This document shows, piece by piece, positions 11,375 through 24,557 of a DNA stretch of 64,000 bases (position 1 is the stretch's first letter; every line of letters begins with the position of its first letter). Both the position numbers and the translations under genes were made by a program. The stretch is from Owenia fusiformis (Eukaryota; Annelida; Polychaeta; Sabellida; Oweniidae). The stretch spans positions 25,717,915 through 25,781,914 of the forward strand of contig CAIIXF020000001.1 in the NCBI GenBank assembly GCA_903813345.2, in the 5' to 3' direction. Below the pieces are notes generated by a model. The model was given only the letters and a program-made list of their open reading frames with translations, did not search any database and was not told the DNA's origin.

Positions 11375-14300
11375 AAAAAAATGGAAGTAACATGTGGCAC
11401 ACAAAACATCGTTCTGCGTTTATTCTCATCGTTCCGAAAATGGAAGTAACACGTGGCACACAAAACATCGTTCTGCATTTATTCTCATCGTTCCAAAAAT
11501 GGAAGTAACATGTGGCACACAAAACATCGTTCTGCATTTATTCTCATCGTTCCAAAAATGGAAGTAACATGTGGCACATAAAACATCGTTCTGCATTTAT
11601 TCTCATCGTTCCAAAAATGGAAGTAACATGTGGCACACAAAACACCGTTCTGCATTTATTCTCATCGTTCCAAAAATGAAAGTAACATGTGGCACACAAA
11701 ACATCGTTCTGCATTTATTCTCATCGTTCCAAAAATGGAAGTAACATGTGGCACACAAAACATCGTTCTGCATTTATTCTCATCGTTCCAAAAATGGAAG
11801 TAACATGCGGCACACAAAACATCGTTCTGAATTTATTCTCATCGTTCCAAAAATGGAAGTAACATGCGGCACACAAAACATCGTTCTGAATTTATTCTCA
11901 TCGTTCCAAAAATGGAAGTAACATGTGGCAAACAAAACATCGTTCTGCATTTATTCTCATCGTTCCAAAAATGGAAGTTACATGTGGCAAACAAAACATC
12001 GTTTGCATTTATTCTCATCGTTCCAAAAATGGAAGTAACATGCGGCAAACAAAACATCGTACTGCATTTATTCTCATCGTTCCAAAAATGGAAGTAACAC
12101 GTGGCACACAAAACATCGTTCTGCATTTATTCTCATCGTTCCAAAAATGGAAGTAACATGTGGCACACAAAACATCGTTCTGCATTTATTCTCATCGTTC
12201 CAAAAATGGAAGTAACATGTGGCACACAAAACATCGTTCTGAATTTACTCTCATCGTTCCAAAAATGGAAGTAACATGTGGCAAACAAAACATCGTTCTG
12301 CATTTATTCTCATCGTTCCAAAAATGGAAGTTACATGTGGCAAACAAAACATCGTTTGCATTTATTCTCATCGTTCCAAAAATGGAAGTAACATGTGGCA
12401 CACAAAACATCGTTCTGCATTTATTCTCACCGTTCCAAAAATGGAAGTTACATGTGGCAAACAAAACATCGTTTGCATTTATTCTCATCGTTCAAAAAAT
12501 GGAAGTAACATGTGGCACACAAAACATCGTTCTGCATTTATTCTCATCGTTCCAAAAATGGAAGTAACATGTGACACACAAAACATCGTTCTGCATTTAT
12601 TCTCATCGTTCCAAAAATGGAAGTAACATGCAGCACACAAAACATCGTTCTGAATTTATTCTCATCGTTCCAAAAATGGAAGTAACATGTGGCAAACAAA
12701 ACATCGTTCTGCATTTATTCTCATCGTTCCAAAAATGGAAGTAACATGTGGCACACAAAACATCGTTCTGCATTTATTCTCATCGTTCCAAAAATGGAAG
12801 TAACATGCGGCACACAAAATATCGTTCTGAATTTATTCTCATCGTTCCAAAAATGGAAGTAACATGTGGCAAACAAAACATCGTTCTGTATTTATTCTCA
12901 TCGTTCCAAAAATGGAAGTAACATGTGGCACACAAAACATCGTTCTGCATTTATTCTCATCGTTCCAAAAATGGAAGTAACATGTGGCACACAAAAAAAC
13001 ATCGTTCTGCATTTATTCTCATCGTTCCAAAAATGGAAGTAACATGTGGCACACAAAACATCGTTCTGCATTTATTCTCATCGTTCCAAAAATGGAAGTA
13101 ACATGTGGCACACAAAACATCGTTCTGAATTTATTCTCATCGTTCCAAAAATGGAAGTAACATGTGGCACACAAAACATCGTTCTGCATTTATTCTCATC
13201 GTTCCAAAAATGGAAGTAACATGCGGCACACAAAACATCGTTCTGAATTTATTCTCATCGTTCCAAAAATGGAAGTAACATGTGGCAAACAAAACATCGT
13301 TCTGCATTTATTCTCATCGTTCCAAAAATGGAAGTAACATGTGGCACACAAAACATCGTTCTGCATTTATTCTCATCGTTCCAAAAATGGAAGTAACATG
13401 TGGCACACAAAAAAAACATCGTTCTGCATTTATTCTCATCGTTCCAAAAATGGAAGTAACATGTGGCACACAAAACATCGTTCTGCATTTATTCTCATCG
13501 TTCCAAAAATGGAAGTAACATGTGGCACACAAAACATCGTTCTGCATTTATTCTCATCGTTCCAAAAATGGAAGTAACATGTGGCACACAAAACATCGTT
13601 CTGCATTTATTCTCATCGTTCCAAAAATGGAAGTAACATGTGGCACACAAAAAAAAACATCGTTCTGCATTTATTCTCATCGTTCCAAAAATGGAAGTAA
13701 CATGTGGCACACAAAACATCGTTCTGCATTTATTCTCATCGTTCCAAAAATGGAAGTAACATGTGGCACACAAAACATCGTTCTGCATTTATTCTCATCG
13801 TTCCAAAAATGGAAGTAACATGTGGCACACAAAAAAAACATCGTTCTGCATTTATTCTCATCGTTCCAAAAATGGAAGTAACATGTGGCACACAAAACAT
13901 CGTTCTGCATTTATTCTCATCGTTCCAAAAATGGAAGTAACATGTGGCACATAAAACATCGTTCTGCATTTATTCTCATCGTTCCAAAAATGGAAGTAAC
14001 ATGTGGCACACAAAACACCGTTCTGCATTTATTCTCATCGTTCCAAAAATGGAAGTAACATGTGGCACACAAAACATCGTTCTGCATTTATTCTCATCGT
14101 TCCAAAAATGGAAGTAGCATGTGGCAAACAAAACATCGTTCTGCATTTATTCTCATCGTTCCAAAAATGGAAGTAGCATGTGGCAAACAAAACATCGTTC
14201 TGCATTTATTCTCATCGTTCCAAAAATGGAAGTAACATGTGGCACACAAAACATCGTTCTGCATTTATTCTCATCGTTCCAAAAATGGAAGTAACATGTG

Positions 14301-15346
14301 GCACACAAAACATCGTTCTGCATTTATTCTCATCGTTCCAAAAATGGAAGTAACATGTGGCACACAAAACATCGTTGTGCATTTATTCTCATCGTTCCAA
14401 AAATGGAAGTAACATGCGGCACACAAAACATCGTTCTGAATTTATTCTCATCGTTCCAAAAATGGAAGTAACATGCGGCACACAAAACATCGTTCTGAAT
14501 TTATTCTCATCGTTCCAAAAATGGAAGTAACATGTGGCAAACAAAACATCGTTCTGTATTTATTCTCATCGTTCCAAAAATGGAAGTAACATGTGGCACA
14601 CAAAACATCGTTCTGCATTTATTCTCATCGTTCCAAAAATGGAAGTAACATGTGGCACACAAAAAAACATCGTTCTGCATTTATTCTCATCGTTCCAAAA
14701 ATGGAAGTAACATGTGGCACACAAAACATCGTTCTGCATTTATTCTCATCGTTCCAAAAATGGAAGTAACATGTGGCACACAAAACATCGTTCTGAATTT
14801 ATTCTCATCGTTCCAAAAATGGAAGTAATATGTGGCAAACAAAACATCGTTCTGCATTTATTCTCATCGTTCCAAAAATGGAAGTAACATGTGGCACACA
14901 AAACATCGTTCTGCATTTATTCTCATCGTTCCAAAAATGGAAGTAACATGTGGCACACAAAACATCGTTCTGCATTTATTCTCATCGTTCAAAAAATGGA
15001 AGTAACATGTGGCACATAAAACATCGTTCTGCATTTTTTCTCATCGTTCCAAAAATGGAAGTAACATGTGGCACACAAAACACCGTTCTGCATTTATTCT
15101 CATCGTTCCAAAAATGGAAGTAACATGTGGCACACAAAACATCGTTCTGCATTTATTCTCATCGTTCCAAAAATGGAAGTAGCATGTGGCAAACAAAACA
15201 TCGTTCTGCATTTATTCTCATCGTTCCAAAAATGGAAGTAGCATGAGGCACACAAAACATCGTTGTGCATTTATTCTCATCGTTCCAAAAATGGAAGTAA
15301 CATGTGGCAAACAAAACATCGTTCTGCATTTATTCTCATCGTTCCA
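11375..15346. repeat. 59-bp satellite array, about 67 copies
   Basis: The unit is 59 bp, containing GGAAGTAACATGTGGCAC, then AAAACATCGTTCTGCATTTA and TTCTCATCGTTCC. Copies differ by a few substitutions (gcggcac, ggcaaac, ctgaat, gtagcat) and by growth of an A run after cacac (near 12990, 13410, 13650, 13830, 14665). Variant combinations recur in blocks: the pair 'acataaaac' then 'aaacaccg' is at 11577, 13950 and 15014, and the series gcggcac/ggcaaac/ctgtat occurs near 12806 and 14473. This shows higher-order duplication. The array fills much of the spacer between genes A and B. Confidence 0.97.
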
Positions 15347-16247
15347 ACTACTCGTCATTTTAATAATTAAAACATGAATCAAGAATTTCTAGGCCTTTCG
15401 TACTCCAGAAATATCAAATCAAAAATATATGATATTACTTACCTGTAAATATCTTTTAATCGTGTCCTGAGGCTATCAGCTAGTAAATTTTTTCAATTTA
15501 ACTTATTTACTTCCTTTCTATTATTATTCTACTCACTAGGCCAGGAAAAGGAATAATACGTTTCCCATCCCAAACTTCCAAAATTGGACTAGGCAGCTTG
15601 TGTAAAGACTAGGGTTTAAAAAATCCGTTATACATGTATTTCTTAATAGGTTTGTCAGAGCGAAATCAATTAGAAAGATAAAGGAATGAACAGAGTGAAA
15701 GATGTCTGAAGCTTTGCATGCCTTCGGAGAATGAATCTCACTTGATTTATTCCATTCAGTTCTGACGACGGGATGTTCTCTTATCTTTAGCTGCATGGCA
15801 AGCAAGGTGACAACAAACAAACGTTTTTCTTGCCTCCCCTGACTTTTTCATGTAATCACTTAGGTTATTTTTACTATTGTATTACTTTTTTCTGTTTGCA
15901 ATTGTTGCTGCATTAATCAGAAATATAGCGTAAACAAAATATAAAATAAGATAATAATTCTTCGAAAACCAAACTAACCTGGCATATACATATTAGACAA
16001 CACAATTTATATCAATACTATGCTCTCATAATCTAAAATCCAATTTTATAACTGTTGCGTTGTTGATGAAAACAACGTTTGGAAATGTCACTTTGACACA
16101 AAAAGTTGCATTGGCTTTTACGATAAGACATCCTGTCTCGTAATATTTTGAAAATTGTACACAAGGCATGCTCATTATTTCAAGAAAACAATAAGGTGTG
16201 AGTGTGAGTACCGTAATCCAACACCAAATTCGAAAATTCAGAACGAT
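15347..16247. other. no gene seen
   Basis: AT-rich spacer between the satellite and a foldback element. Short ORFs occur on both strands without domain signal, codon character or splice context. Confidence 0.4.
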
Positions 16248-16256
16248 ACCCGGCAC

Positions 16257-17112
16257 TAGTCATATAAATCTGACCCTCGTATGATGTTATTTGTTGTTAT
16301 TTTTTCTGATTTGGATATTTATTTTTTCTTATTTTCTTGCATACAAGGGTCATACACACTCCGCGCATCTAAATTGCGGGAAATGCTTTCCTGGCCTGTC
16401 TACCCAACCAAATTCACACAAATGATAAATAAATGTCTTTGCTTCAACTATAAAGTATTTAATCTTACCTTAGACACGTAAAACGCTTGGTAATTGAAGA
16501 CATATAAGCATGCCGCTTGAATTTTAAAATTTTTTCATTTTGCCATGCCAAGGTCACTTCCGGGTTAATCTGAGTCTAGATGTAAAACTATATCAAACGA
16601 AATCATAAGTACTTGTTACACGAAGATTCAGTTGAAAGGGAAGCAGTGTCGTTAAGAAGGGAAGTTATTTGGAAAAGTTATTGTTTCAAAATGAGAAAAG
16701 TAATAAGTATAAGAGAACGGCTTTGGAATCGATCTCTGTGTAATAAATAATTATGATTCCGTTTCGATACATGTTTTACATTTAGACTACCGGAAACAGC
16801 ATTCAGCAACATGGCGGGCGATAATGAAAATATAATTCAATTGATCATATTTCGTCAATTATCAAGCGTTTTACATGTCTAAGGTAAGATTTAACACTTT
16901 AATGTTGGAACTAAATAATTACTCGATAATTTGTGTGACTTTGGATAGTATGGTAACTATGGTTACCGAGACAGGCCAGAAAAGCGTTTACCGCAATTTG
17001 TTCCATATAATATCTACGACGGTGTATGCAAAGAAAATGATAAAAAATAAATATCCAAATAAGAACAAGAAATATCGAAGAACAGCATACAACGGTCGGA
17101 TTTATATGACTA
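16257..17112. mobile_element. foldback DNA element with 8-bp target duplication
   Basis: Imperfect inverted arms of roughly 150-170 bp: TAGTCATATAAATC at 16257 answers GATTTATATGACTA ending at 17112, and both arms continue through TGATTTGGATATTTATTTTT-like and CTGGCCTGTCT blocks. The flanks carry the direct repeat CCCGGCAC at 16249-16256 and 17113-17120. An 8-bp duplication fits hAT or Mutator-like families. No transposase is present, so it is non-autonomous. Confidence 0.75.
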
Positions 17113-17467
17113 CCCGGCACATATGGCGTTCGTGATCAACTATGAAACGCTTACCCCCCATAGTGTTATATATCAAAATGTACCTGTTCATATAGGGATT
17201 CAATTGATCTACATCAATTTATTGGGAGTCAGGTTACTTTTTGAGATATCAGCGTCCATTTATTGTAACTCGCGTTTGCTAACATCGCCTCAATTCTGAG
17301 ACCACGGGCCAAACGCGTAGTAAACATGATCACGTCGGAACTATTTTGACCTACGTCGCTATTTTCGTAATTCAAATGAAAGTTGAAATCCTCCTCTTTA
17401 TTTTGATACCAAATAGTGGCATACTAGGTACCCTAGAAGCCAACTATGGTGTTATTTAGAACAAAAC

Positions 17468-18031
17468 TTACTCACGTCGAGAGCTACCATGTTAGATTTT
17501 GAAAGTATAGCTCTCCATCGTGAGGATCTCCCAGCTGAAGAATTGTAACATCTTAATTTGATCAGCGCCAGTCAACGGCTTGCTGTTTGTCTCAAACTGT
17601 AGCCTACATATGGGCTCATATGTGTCTACTTTCCCCGTGCATGTAGGATCGCGGATGTGCTTCTATGGCGATCAGGAGTTCTAATCGTTTTTTGTTCGAT
17701 ACCCATTTCCAATATGGCGGTTAAACGGAAATACTATCGACGCATGCGCAACTTGGGAAACGTCAAGCCGCCATATTGAATATACCTGGCCAAAACTTTT
17801 GACACGACCAATAAAATGAAGTCCTGATCGATACATAGGGTAGTGAGACGTTCTATAGTTGAGCTGAATGAAAGATGGCGATGTAGGATACATTTTCAGG
17901 TATATAATGTGCAACATGAGTCAGCTGAATTCCCTGAAATTTTCTTTGAAGTCAGGATTCTAAAGATGTTGATCCTAGCGATAGAGAGCTATACTTTCAA
18001 AATCTAATTAAGTAGCTCTCGACGGGAGTAA
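17468..18031. mobile_element. foldback element, about 560 bp
   Basis: Left arm TTACTCACGTCGAGAGCT (17468 on) and right arm AGCTCTCGACGGGAGTAA (ending 18031) are inverted, and both continue inward through ATTTTGAAAGTATAGCTCTC. No transposase; target duplication not clear. Confidence 0.6.
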
Positions 18032-18045
18032 AACAAAACCACAAG

Positions 18046-18631
18046 TTTTTAAATGGACTATATATAGACTATATACTTTTGGCGGATGGATATGGAACCT
18101 CATACCATAATACGTGACATTTTACTAAATGTGAGGTCATCACGACATATTTGAGGGAGGTTGATTCATCCCATTTTAAAGTTACACTTGATCCAAATCA
18201 ATATTGCATTCCTATTCCTGATAGGCTTTCCCTTTCAAATATAGATATTCAATATCATAATATAATCAAATGCTTTGAACTTTAAAATTCTTACCTTGAC
18301 AAGAGATACTAATAGTGACAAATGAGGATTGACAGCCATTAATCAAACTCGATCTTCCATTGACCGCATGGTACAATTTATGAGGTTCAAAAGTGCCATT
18401 GACGACATTCGACATTTTTTCATAATTTTTATTTCAGGTTAAACAGCATTAAGATGTACATAAATACAATTGCAACTTACACATTACAAGGTTGTTGAAC
18501 TCTTAATATTGCGTTTAGGTCATGTGCTTTGTACAAGTAAGATTATGTTCGAAATCATCATTTTATTCTGTCATATTTCGAAACAAACATACAGGTATAA
18601 TGTATTTCAGTAAAGATTGCTGAATTATTTA
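18046..18631. other. no gene seen; downstream of array gene B
   Basis: AT-rich sequence past the stop codon of gene B. A poly(A)-like AATAAA overlaps the stop region of gene B. Nothing else recognised. Confidence 0.35.
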
Positions 18632-21153
18632 TTAATTACAAGATTTGCAATATCCAAACAATTTGGTTCTAGAACCCCTGTGAAAAGATGACCTTCTATA
18701 ACATGAGCCAGATATGCAGCCTGAATCCGATGAACACACTCCGTTGCACACTGGGGAGACACATTCTGCTAAATGACACCGTCCAGTAGAACAGTCGCTG
18801 TCCTCTTTGCATTCTACGCATTTCCCATATGAGCATTTTTGACTGTCTGGACAGTGGGTGTCGTTGTAACATTGGACGCACCAGTTGTGAGCACCAGCTT
18901 TGGAACAAAACCCGTCGACGCAATCTTCATCTGAGTCGCACTCTTCACATCTGTTGTCACTCGTACATACCTAATATTAGGAAGGTTATAGGCTAATGGC
19001 ACACTTTACAACTTTTACTAGAGAACGTGAACCTGGCAGGGTACCATGAGACGAGCGATCTGAATGATACGATACAACGTGAATTAAAGTAAAATTGTTA
19101 TCATACTCGTAATTTTCATACAAACCTCTGAAACAATGAAATTTCCTCGATTTTTAACATTGTTTGTTATTTAGCATTAGGCGAGGCATCAAAAGATCGA
19201 TGTGACGTCTGATAGAAAACTAAATAAATCTAATTTGGGGAGGGGGTCAAAGCTATTTCACTTTGCTATCCGACAAATTCCAACATTTAAATTGTTTGCA
19301 ATTTCGACTCGAAATGCCTTGGAATGGTTTATAAATAAAGACTTTACCTGATGCCTTCTTCACCAAGATGCATGCAACATGGAATATTATGCCTGTTGTT
19401 GTTGGCACATCTTTTAAGAATTATAAATAACTTATAGTACTGCCCCCGTGAAAGTCAAAATTGAGTCGCTAAAACATGTGGAAAGTCCGCGATCAACTTT
19501 CATTGTATTTAGTTTTGAGGGGGAGGGGGTCCAAATCAAAACTAGATTTATTTAGTTTCCTATCAGACATTGAACTTTTGATGCCTCCCCTTACCAAAAC
19601 CGATAAGGCAAAACAATCGTATTCATTCTGACTCAAATTGGTCGAGTGCCCGAGCGCTCGAGGTTACCCTAGTGAACGTGTAATATTACTCTCGGAGATT
19701 ACTGCCCCTCTCAGCACCTTATAACAACTAAACCTATTTTCCTTTTATCTCTCTTCTCCATCAGGAAAGTGATTCTTATAGTCTAGGAGCGAGCAAAGAA
19801 TTTGGTGATTGCAAAAAAATAGATATTAACTCTTTCAACCACAATGGGTAAAGTGAAGAAATCCACCATGCTTTTTACAAGAGACTTTGTGGCCTTAGCA
19901 ACACAACAGTAAATAATTATGTTGTTTGAACTCCATGGTTATGTTAACGTTTTCTGTTTGAAGTCTCCAACCAACTATATTTGAAAACAATGTCAACCTT
20001 CTTTTTTACATTATATATTTTTCGTTGATTTTTAATGTCAAACAGGAGAATGTATTTGAATTGCAGAGAGAATATACTTGTAAATATTTATTTTGGCAAT
20101 CAACAAAATTTCGAATGGAAGTCGGTGTCCATCGGTATATTGGAACCTTAGTGCAATTTGCACTACTAAATATGTTAAGGATTTGACAATTTTTTGTGTG
20201 GTCGATAGATCTTTTGTTATTGTGATATCTTTGCGAATTAACATGGAAGGGAACAATTAATTCTTACCAAAACCACGTTTATATCAACTTAATACCATAC
20301 GAGTGAAACTCACCATTGCTGCTTTGCAGTGATCATCCAGTTTACAAGCTACGCAATCGTTATCTAGACAGTATGCTTCATCGTCGGCAATATTTGGAAA
20401 TATTTTCGGCAAATATTTGCGTAAGTGGATTTCCCCTCTACTAGGACAGTCATCGTCCACTCGACAAGCCCTGCACGTCTGATTTAAACAGATGCCACTT
20501 TTGCAATACTGAAACAAAGCATTTCCTTTTGACTATTCCACAGGTATTTATATTACACGTAAGAAGATGCATTCGTTCGACTTCCGTTCTTAAAAGAGAG
20601 GTTCGTCTTCAGTTTAACTAGATTGGCTTTGGGGAGACGGGGTTCTTATATAATTTTTAATGTGAAATTTTTTCAATGTAAAACTAAGCTTACCTCATGT
20701 GATTTGCATGGTTCCCCGTCAAACTTATAACGGCGGCATATGTTTCGATTGTTACAAAAGTGGTCTTTGGAACAAGTCCCGTTTTTGCAGAGATGGTTCA
20801 CAATCGCTTCTCTTCTCGATCCAGTATGAAGGCGCCCATCTACACCTAAGGGTTCGTGGACAGTCAAAAACACAAATGTATCATTCAAAAAACACAACCG
20901 TATAATCAGTTATATAAAATACATAAAAATAGGCATTCAACCAATAACTACTATTAAAAATTTCATCGTTAGGATCTCAGCCTTATCTCAATTCTTTTCT
21001 CAATGTTGAAGGTTTGAATACAGTAAGATTCATATGGGGATAGAGTATCAGAAAGATTGTAATAGACGACTTCGATAATTATATGTTCAAAAGCTTACCT
21101 AAATCCTTTATGAACATCAACATGAACATTCCAAGAAATAATTGTTGAATCAT
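18632..21153 (-). CDS. secreted cysteine-rich protein, array member B
   Basis: Four exons: 21153-21099, 20845-20694, 20508-20314 and 18970-18632, phases 1, 0, 0, total 246 residues. Exon 1 (55 nt, same length as in A, C and D) gives the signal peptide MIQQLFLGMFMLMFIKDLG. Exon 2 begins GVDGRLHTG and ends with YKFDGEPCKSHE. Exon 3 keeps the nine cysteines, but the loop after CRACRVDDDCP is longer than in A (RGEIHLRKYLPKIFPNIADD). Exon 4 is collinear with that of A and C at almost every base and ends LFGYCKSCN. The mature chain has 34 cysteines. Intron 3 contains a foldback element at 19178-19592. Function unknown; a secreted disulfide scaffold is what the sequence shows. Confidence 0.85.
19178..19592. 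mobile_element. foldback element in intron 3 of gene B
   Basis: Left end TAGGCGAGGCATCAAAAG and right end CTTTTGATGCCTCCCCTTA are inverted; inner arms share CTGATAG-AAACTAAATAAATC. The TAGG start is compatible with hAT-type MITEs, but the family is not proven. Confidence 0.6.
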
Positions 21154-21297
21154 TGTCACGTTTTATATGAGTTGTCGAGGATCAAAACTACCTAAAACCA
21201 TAAATAGAACGTAACAGAAGCCACTCAAAAGTTCGCTATCATAAATAAACGTTTTTCTCGTCATCTTCCTGACTGATCACATATATAAATAATATTA

Positions 21298-23022
21298 CAC
21301 TGTATGTGCAGTGATCGCCTATTATTACAAGTGCGTGAGTAATGACTCGACAAGATTCGCAAAATTCTAAATGTCGGAGGAAATGTATGCTTGTTTCTCT
21401 TTTCTTTACCATTGTAATATTATTTCACATATAAATGGTATTTCATATGCTCTATAAGAGACCAAGAATCATTTGGCAAAAGGATTCAGTGATTGGCTTA
21501 ACCGAAATATCTGAACTGAGTTGATAAATTAGATTACCAAAACCACAAAACCAACATGGTTAATATACATAATACTTAACATTCCATGCATACAAGACGT
21601 TCCAACTCCCTTCAATACCGAGTAAAGAGGATGTTATGAAAAATAATTATGATCAGACAAGTGTGAGAGTTTACCATTTGGATTCTAATATGCTCTTTGC
21701 ATTTCAGAGTGCTTGGATTCACATGTTATTACTGTCCTTCTATATGAACTCCTAAATCCCCAAACATTATTAATCACATTGGAGAACATCGTACCTTGAA
21801 ATCAGAGGGTGAAATTCCCGACCATGTCTTATTATTTTGTCACAGATTGATTGAGGATTTCAATGAATGAGATATCTTATTGAGCCTAGATTATGCACTT
21901 CCTATGAACTAGGTAAATAGAACCTGGTCAGTCAGCCTCTATCTTGATTCTCAAGGTTTTAGTTTCTCCAACTTGGAATTCGAAGATGGTCAACCTTATA
22001 AGTTAAGGGTGTGATTGAATAGACCAATGAAATTGTCAATGACATCAAACTGGAAAGCGAGTATGTTCGACAATAGATCATTCGAAATACAATTGAACCT
22101 TTGTAAGTGAAACGCCCTTGGTGATTTAAAAAATTGTTCCACTTGGGAGGTGTTCCACTTCACATGTCGGCCAGATCGTATCTAGCAGTAGGGTAACCTC
22201 AATATTAAAACCGTATTTTCTATTCAGGTCTGTGTCTGTACGTTCTACATACGATCTGGTTGACTTCTGTGTTCCACTTACGGAGGTTCATTAACATGGA
22301 GTAAATGGGCCATGGGACTGTAAAAAATATTCCACTTGTGAGGTGTTACGGTTAAAGAAGTGTTCCACTTAACAGGTCTACTGTACAGATCATTAAAGGG
22401 TAATTGTAATCAAACCTAAAGACAGGAAAATTAAACGAAATGTACGCACTCACAGTGATGATTTTATTTAATGAATAAGTGAACGGTGATTTTGATTTTT
22501 CCCAAACAAATGTTCTATTTGGTTTCGGACATAAATTCTGTGAGAAACCCCATTTTTCTTCTGAGATGATCAAAACCAAGTATTTCTGCGTGTCTGGTCT
22601 GCTGAAACGCACACTTAGGCTGATCCATTAATTTCTGTGTTCAAATATTTATTCCATGTTATTAAGAGGAAACGTGAATTTTATCATGGTCAAATGGAAG
22701 CCCATAACCCAACTTAAGTACAAAAAATTAAAGAGTGTAAAATGTTCTTTTGTTTTTGATATTTTAAAGCTTTTCAAATAAAATAACACATATTATATCG
22801 CATTTATATCTTTACATCATAAATTCCATCACATATTAGAAAAATTGTGAAACTGATATATGTTTTTCAAAGCATATGGGTCTTCCGGTGCCTACAAAAT
22901 CACCAGTAGCCTGCAATATAAACACAAATAAATCATTTTAAAATAACCGTTACAATATATTTAAATTTTGCGGATCTTTACTCACGCACTTGTAATAGTA
23001 GGCGATCACTGTATATACAGTG
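21298..23022. mobile_element. TIR element flanked by TA, carrying a nested insertion
   Basis: About 45-bp inverted ends: left CACTGTATGTGCAGTG then ATCGCCTATTATTACAAGTG; right the reverse complement with a few changes, ending CAGTG at 23022. TA lies at both borders (21296-21297 and 23023-23024), as for Tc1/mariner-type insertion. Each end starts with a small palindrome (CACTGTATGTGCAGTG). No transposase was seen. Confidence 0.65.
22090..22383. mobile_element. pogo/Tigger-like MITE nested in the larger element
   Basis: Right end reads, on the minus strand, CAGTAGACCTGTTAAGTGGA, a Tigger-like terminus, next to TA (22384-22385). The left end near 22090 is a degenerate match (CAATTGAACCTTTGTAAGTG) next to TA. 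Several gttccactt motifs lie inside. Confidence 0.5.
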
Positions 23023-23329
23023 TATTACCCTTTATGAAAGGTAATTTTAGTGATTTGAAACCGTGCAGTATCCACGGTATACCTTATTAGCGTAATACAT
23101 TGGGTAATTACAAACGTTTTACATATGTAGATACATATGTCATATGAGCCTGGTTTAGTTCAAATATCAAAGTAGTTTATAAAGTAGTAGTTTAATTCGA
23201 TGAAAACTAAAAAATATGGAAATCGAAACTTCCCTTCCGCCTTCTTAAATGCGAAGGTGACGCCCGTAACCGTTCCTTGAAACTGACCAGTGATATTGTG
23301 GTATTGCTCATTTCCGAAATCATATTAAC

Positions 23330-24095
23330 ATGGCACTGCTTACTTTCAGAATCTCATTAATCTTCGCGTATCTTCATTTGCCAGAAATAACATAATTATT
23401 TAAACATGGAACAACTTACTTTTGAAAATCTATCAAAATCTTTGTGAAACTTGACGTGTAACATTCCCCAGAAGTATTGTATTGCAAACATATTACTTAC
23501 TTTCGGAATCCTCTAAAAATCATCAAGTTAGTATCATCATTTCCAAAAAAATGTAAACATGGTACTTCTTACTTTTGAAATCCTATTAAAATCACCGTAT
23601 AACCTTATTCCAAAGAAGTATTTTTAAATTACTACATAAACATGGTACTACATACTTTCGAAATCATACTAAAATATTTGCCTGTTCTGTGTTGATTTTC
23701 CAAGAAGTATCGTAAATTGTATGTGGTACTAAGCTTACTTATTAGTTTTGAAAATCTGTCAAATCGTATTGAAATCATACGATTTACTTTCTAAATCAAA
23801 TTAATTTCGTTCAGCATCTTCAATCCCCAAGAGTTTCGTTAATTGCAAACATGGTACTACTCACTTCAAGTTTCAAAATTAAGATCTTTCGCGAATCTTA
23901 TTTCCCAAATGTATCGGATTGTAGCATTGTAAACATGAAGAACTTACTTTCGAAGTCATATTAGAATATTGACGGATCTTCATCTCATAGATAAAAATAA
24001 TCTGATTTTTTTACAATTATGGTACTACATAATTTTGAAAATCTAATATTCATCCCCATAAGTATCTGTATATACGGTGCTACTTACTCTTGCAA
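23330..24095. repeat. degenerate tandem repeat, unit about 75-90 bp
   Basis: The phrase catggtacta-ctTACTTtcgaaatc-tattaaaat returns about ten times with drift (near 23332, 23405, 23487, 23558, 23641, 23720, 23850, 23934, 24020, 24075). On the minus strand each unit contains a GTAAGT string. It lies in the spacer between genes B and C. Confidence 0.7.
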
Positions 24096-24530
24096 TGCAG
24101 ATTCCTTGGTCCAATGATACAGTCTATATCAGTAAAGCAATTTGTTCTTTTAGACAATCCAGATGATTAATTTATATATAACAGTCGACTCCTTTATAAA
24201 GTTCACTTTGACTTTGACGTATTCATTTTTTCTCAAGGTATCAGGACAGTAAACATAACAAAATTAATATCTTCTTTAATTTGCATTGTAATTAATATCT
24301 ACTTCATTACAATAAAGGGGTCGTGTGCCTTATGTGACTCTGAAAACATATACAAACAAAAGAAATAATGAAAATAAACTATAATTTGAACAGTTTGAAA
24401 ATATTTGCTAAGAACGTTTTTTAATAATAATTTGCACTTGATATGCTTTTTGCTAAGCAAGTCTATTTCAAACAGAAGGTGGCATGATTTTTTACAATTT
24501 TCCGAAACTAATATAATTCTAAAGAGCCTA

Positions 24531-24536
24531 TTTATT
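24531..24536 (-). promoter_or_regulatory. poly(A) signal of array gene C
   Basis: AATAAA on the minus strand, about 22 bases past the stop codon at 24558-24560. Confidence 0.5.
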
Positions 24537-24557
24537 GCTAGCACATTAAAAAATGAA

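Noticed and set aside
11375-15346. CRISPR-like look of a regular array
   Set aside because: Repeats are directly adjacent with no unique spacers, and the genome is animal.
11331-15377. Many overlapping ORFs on both strands in the 59-bp array
   Set aside because: They are frame echoes of a repeat with few stop codons; the unit is not a multiple of three and the protein sequence repeats in all frames.
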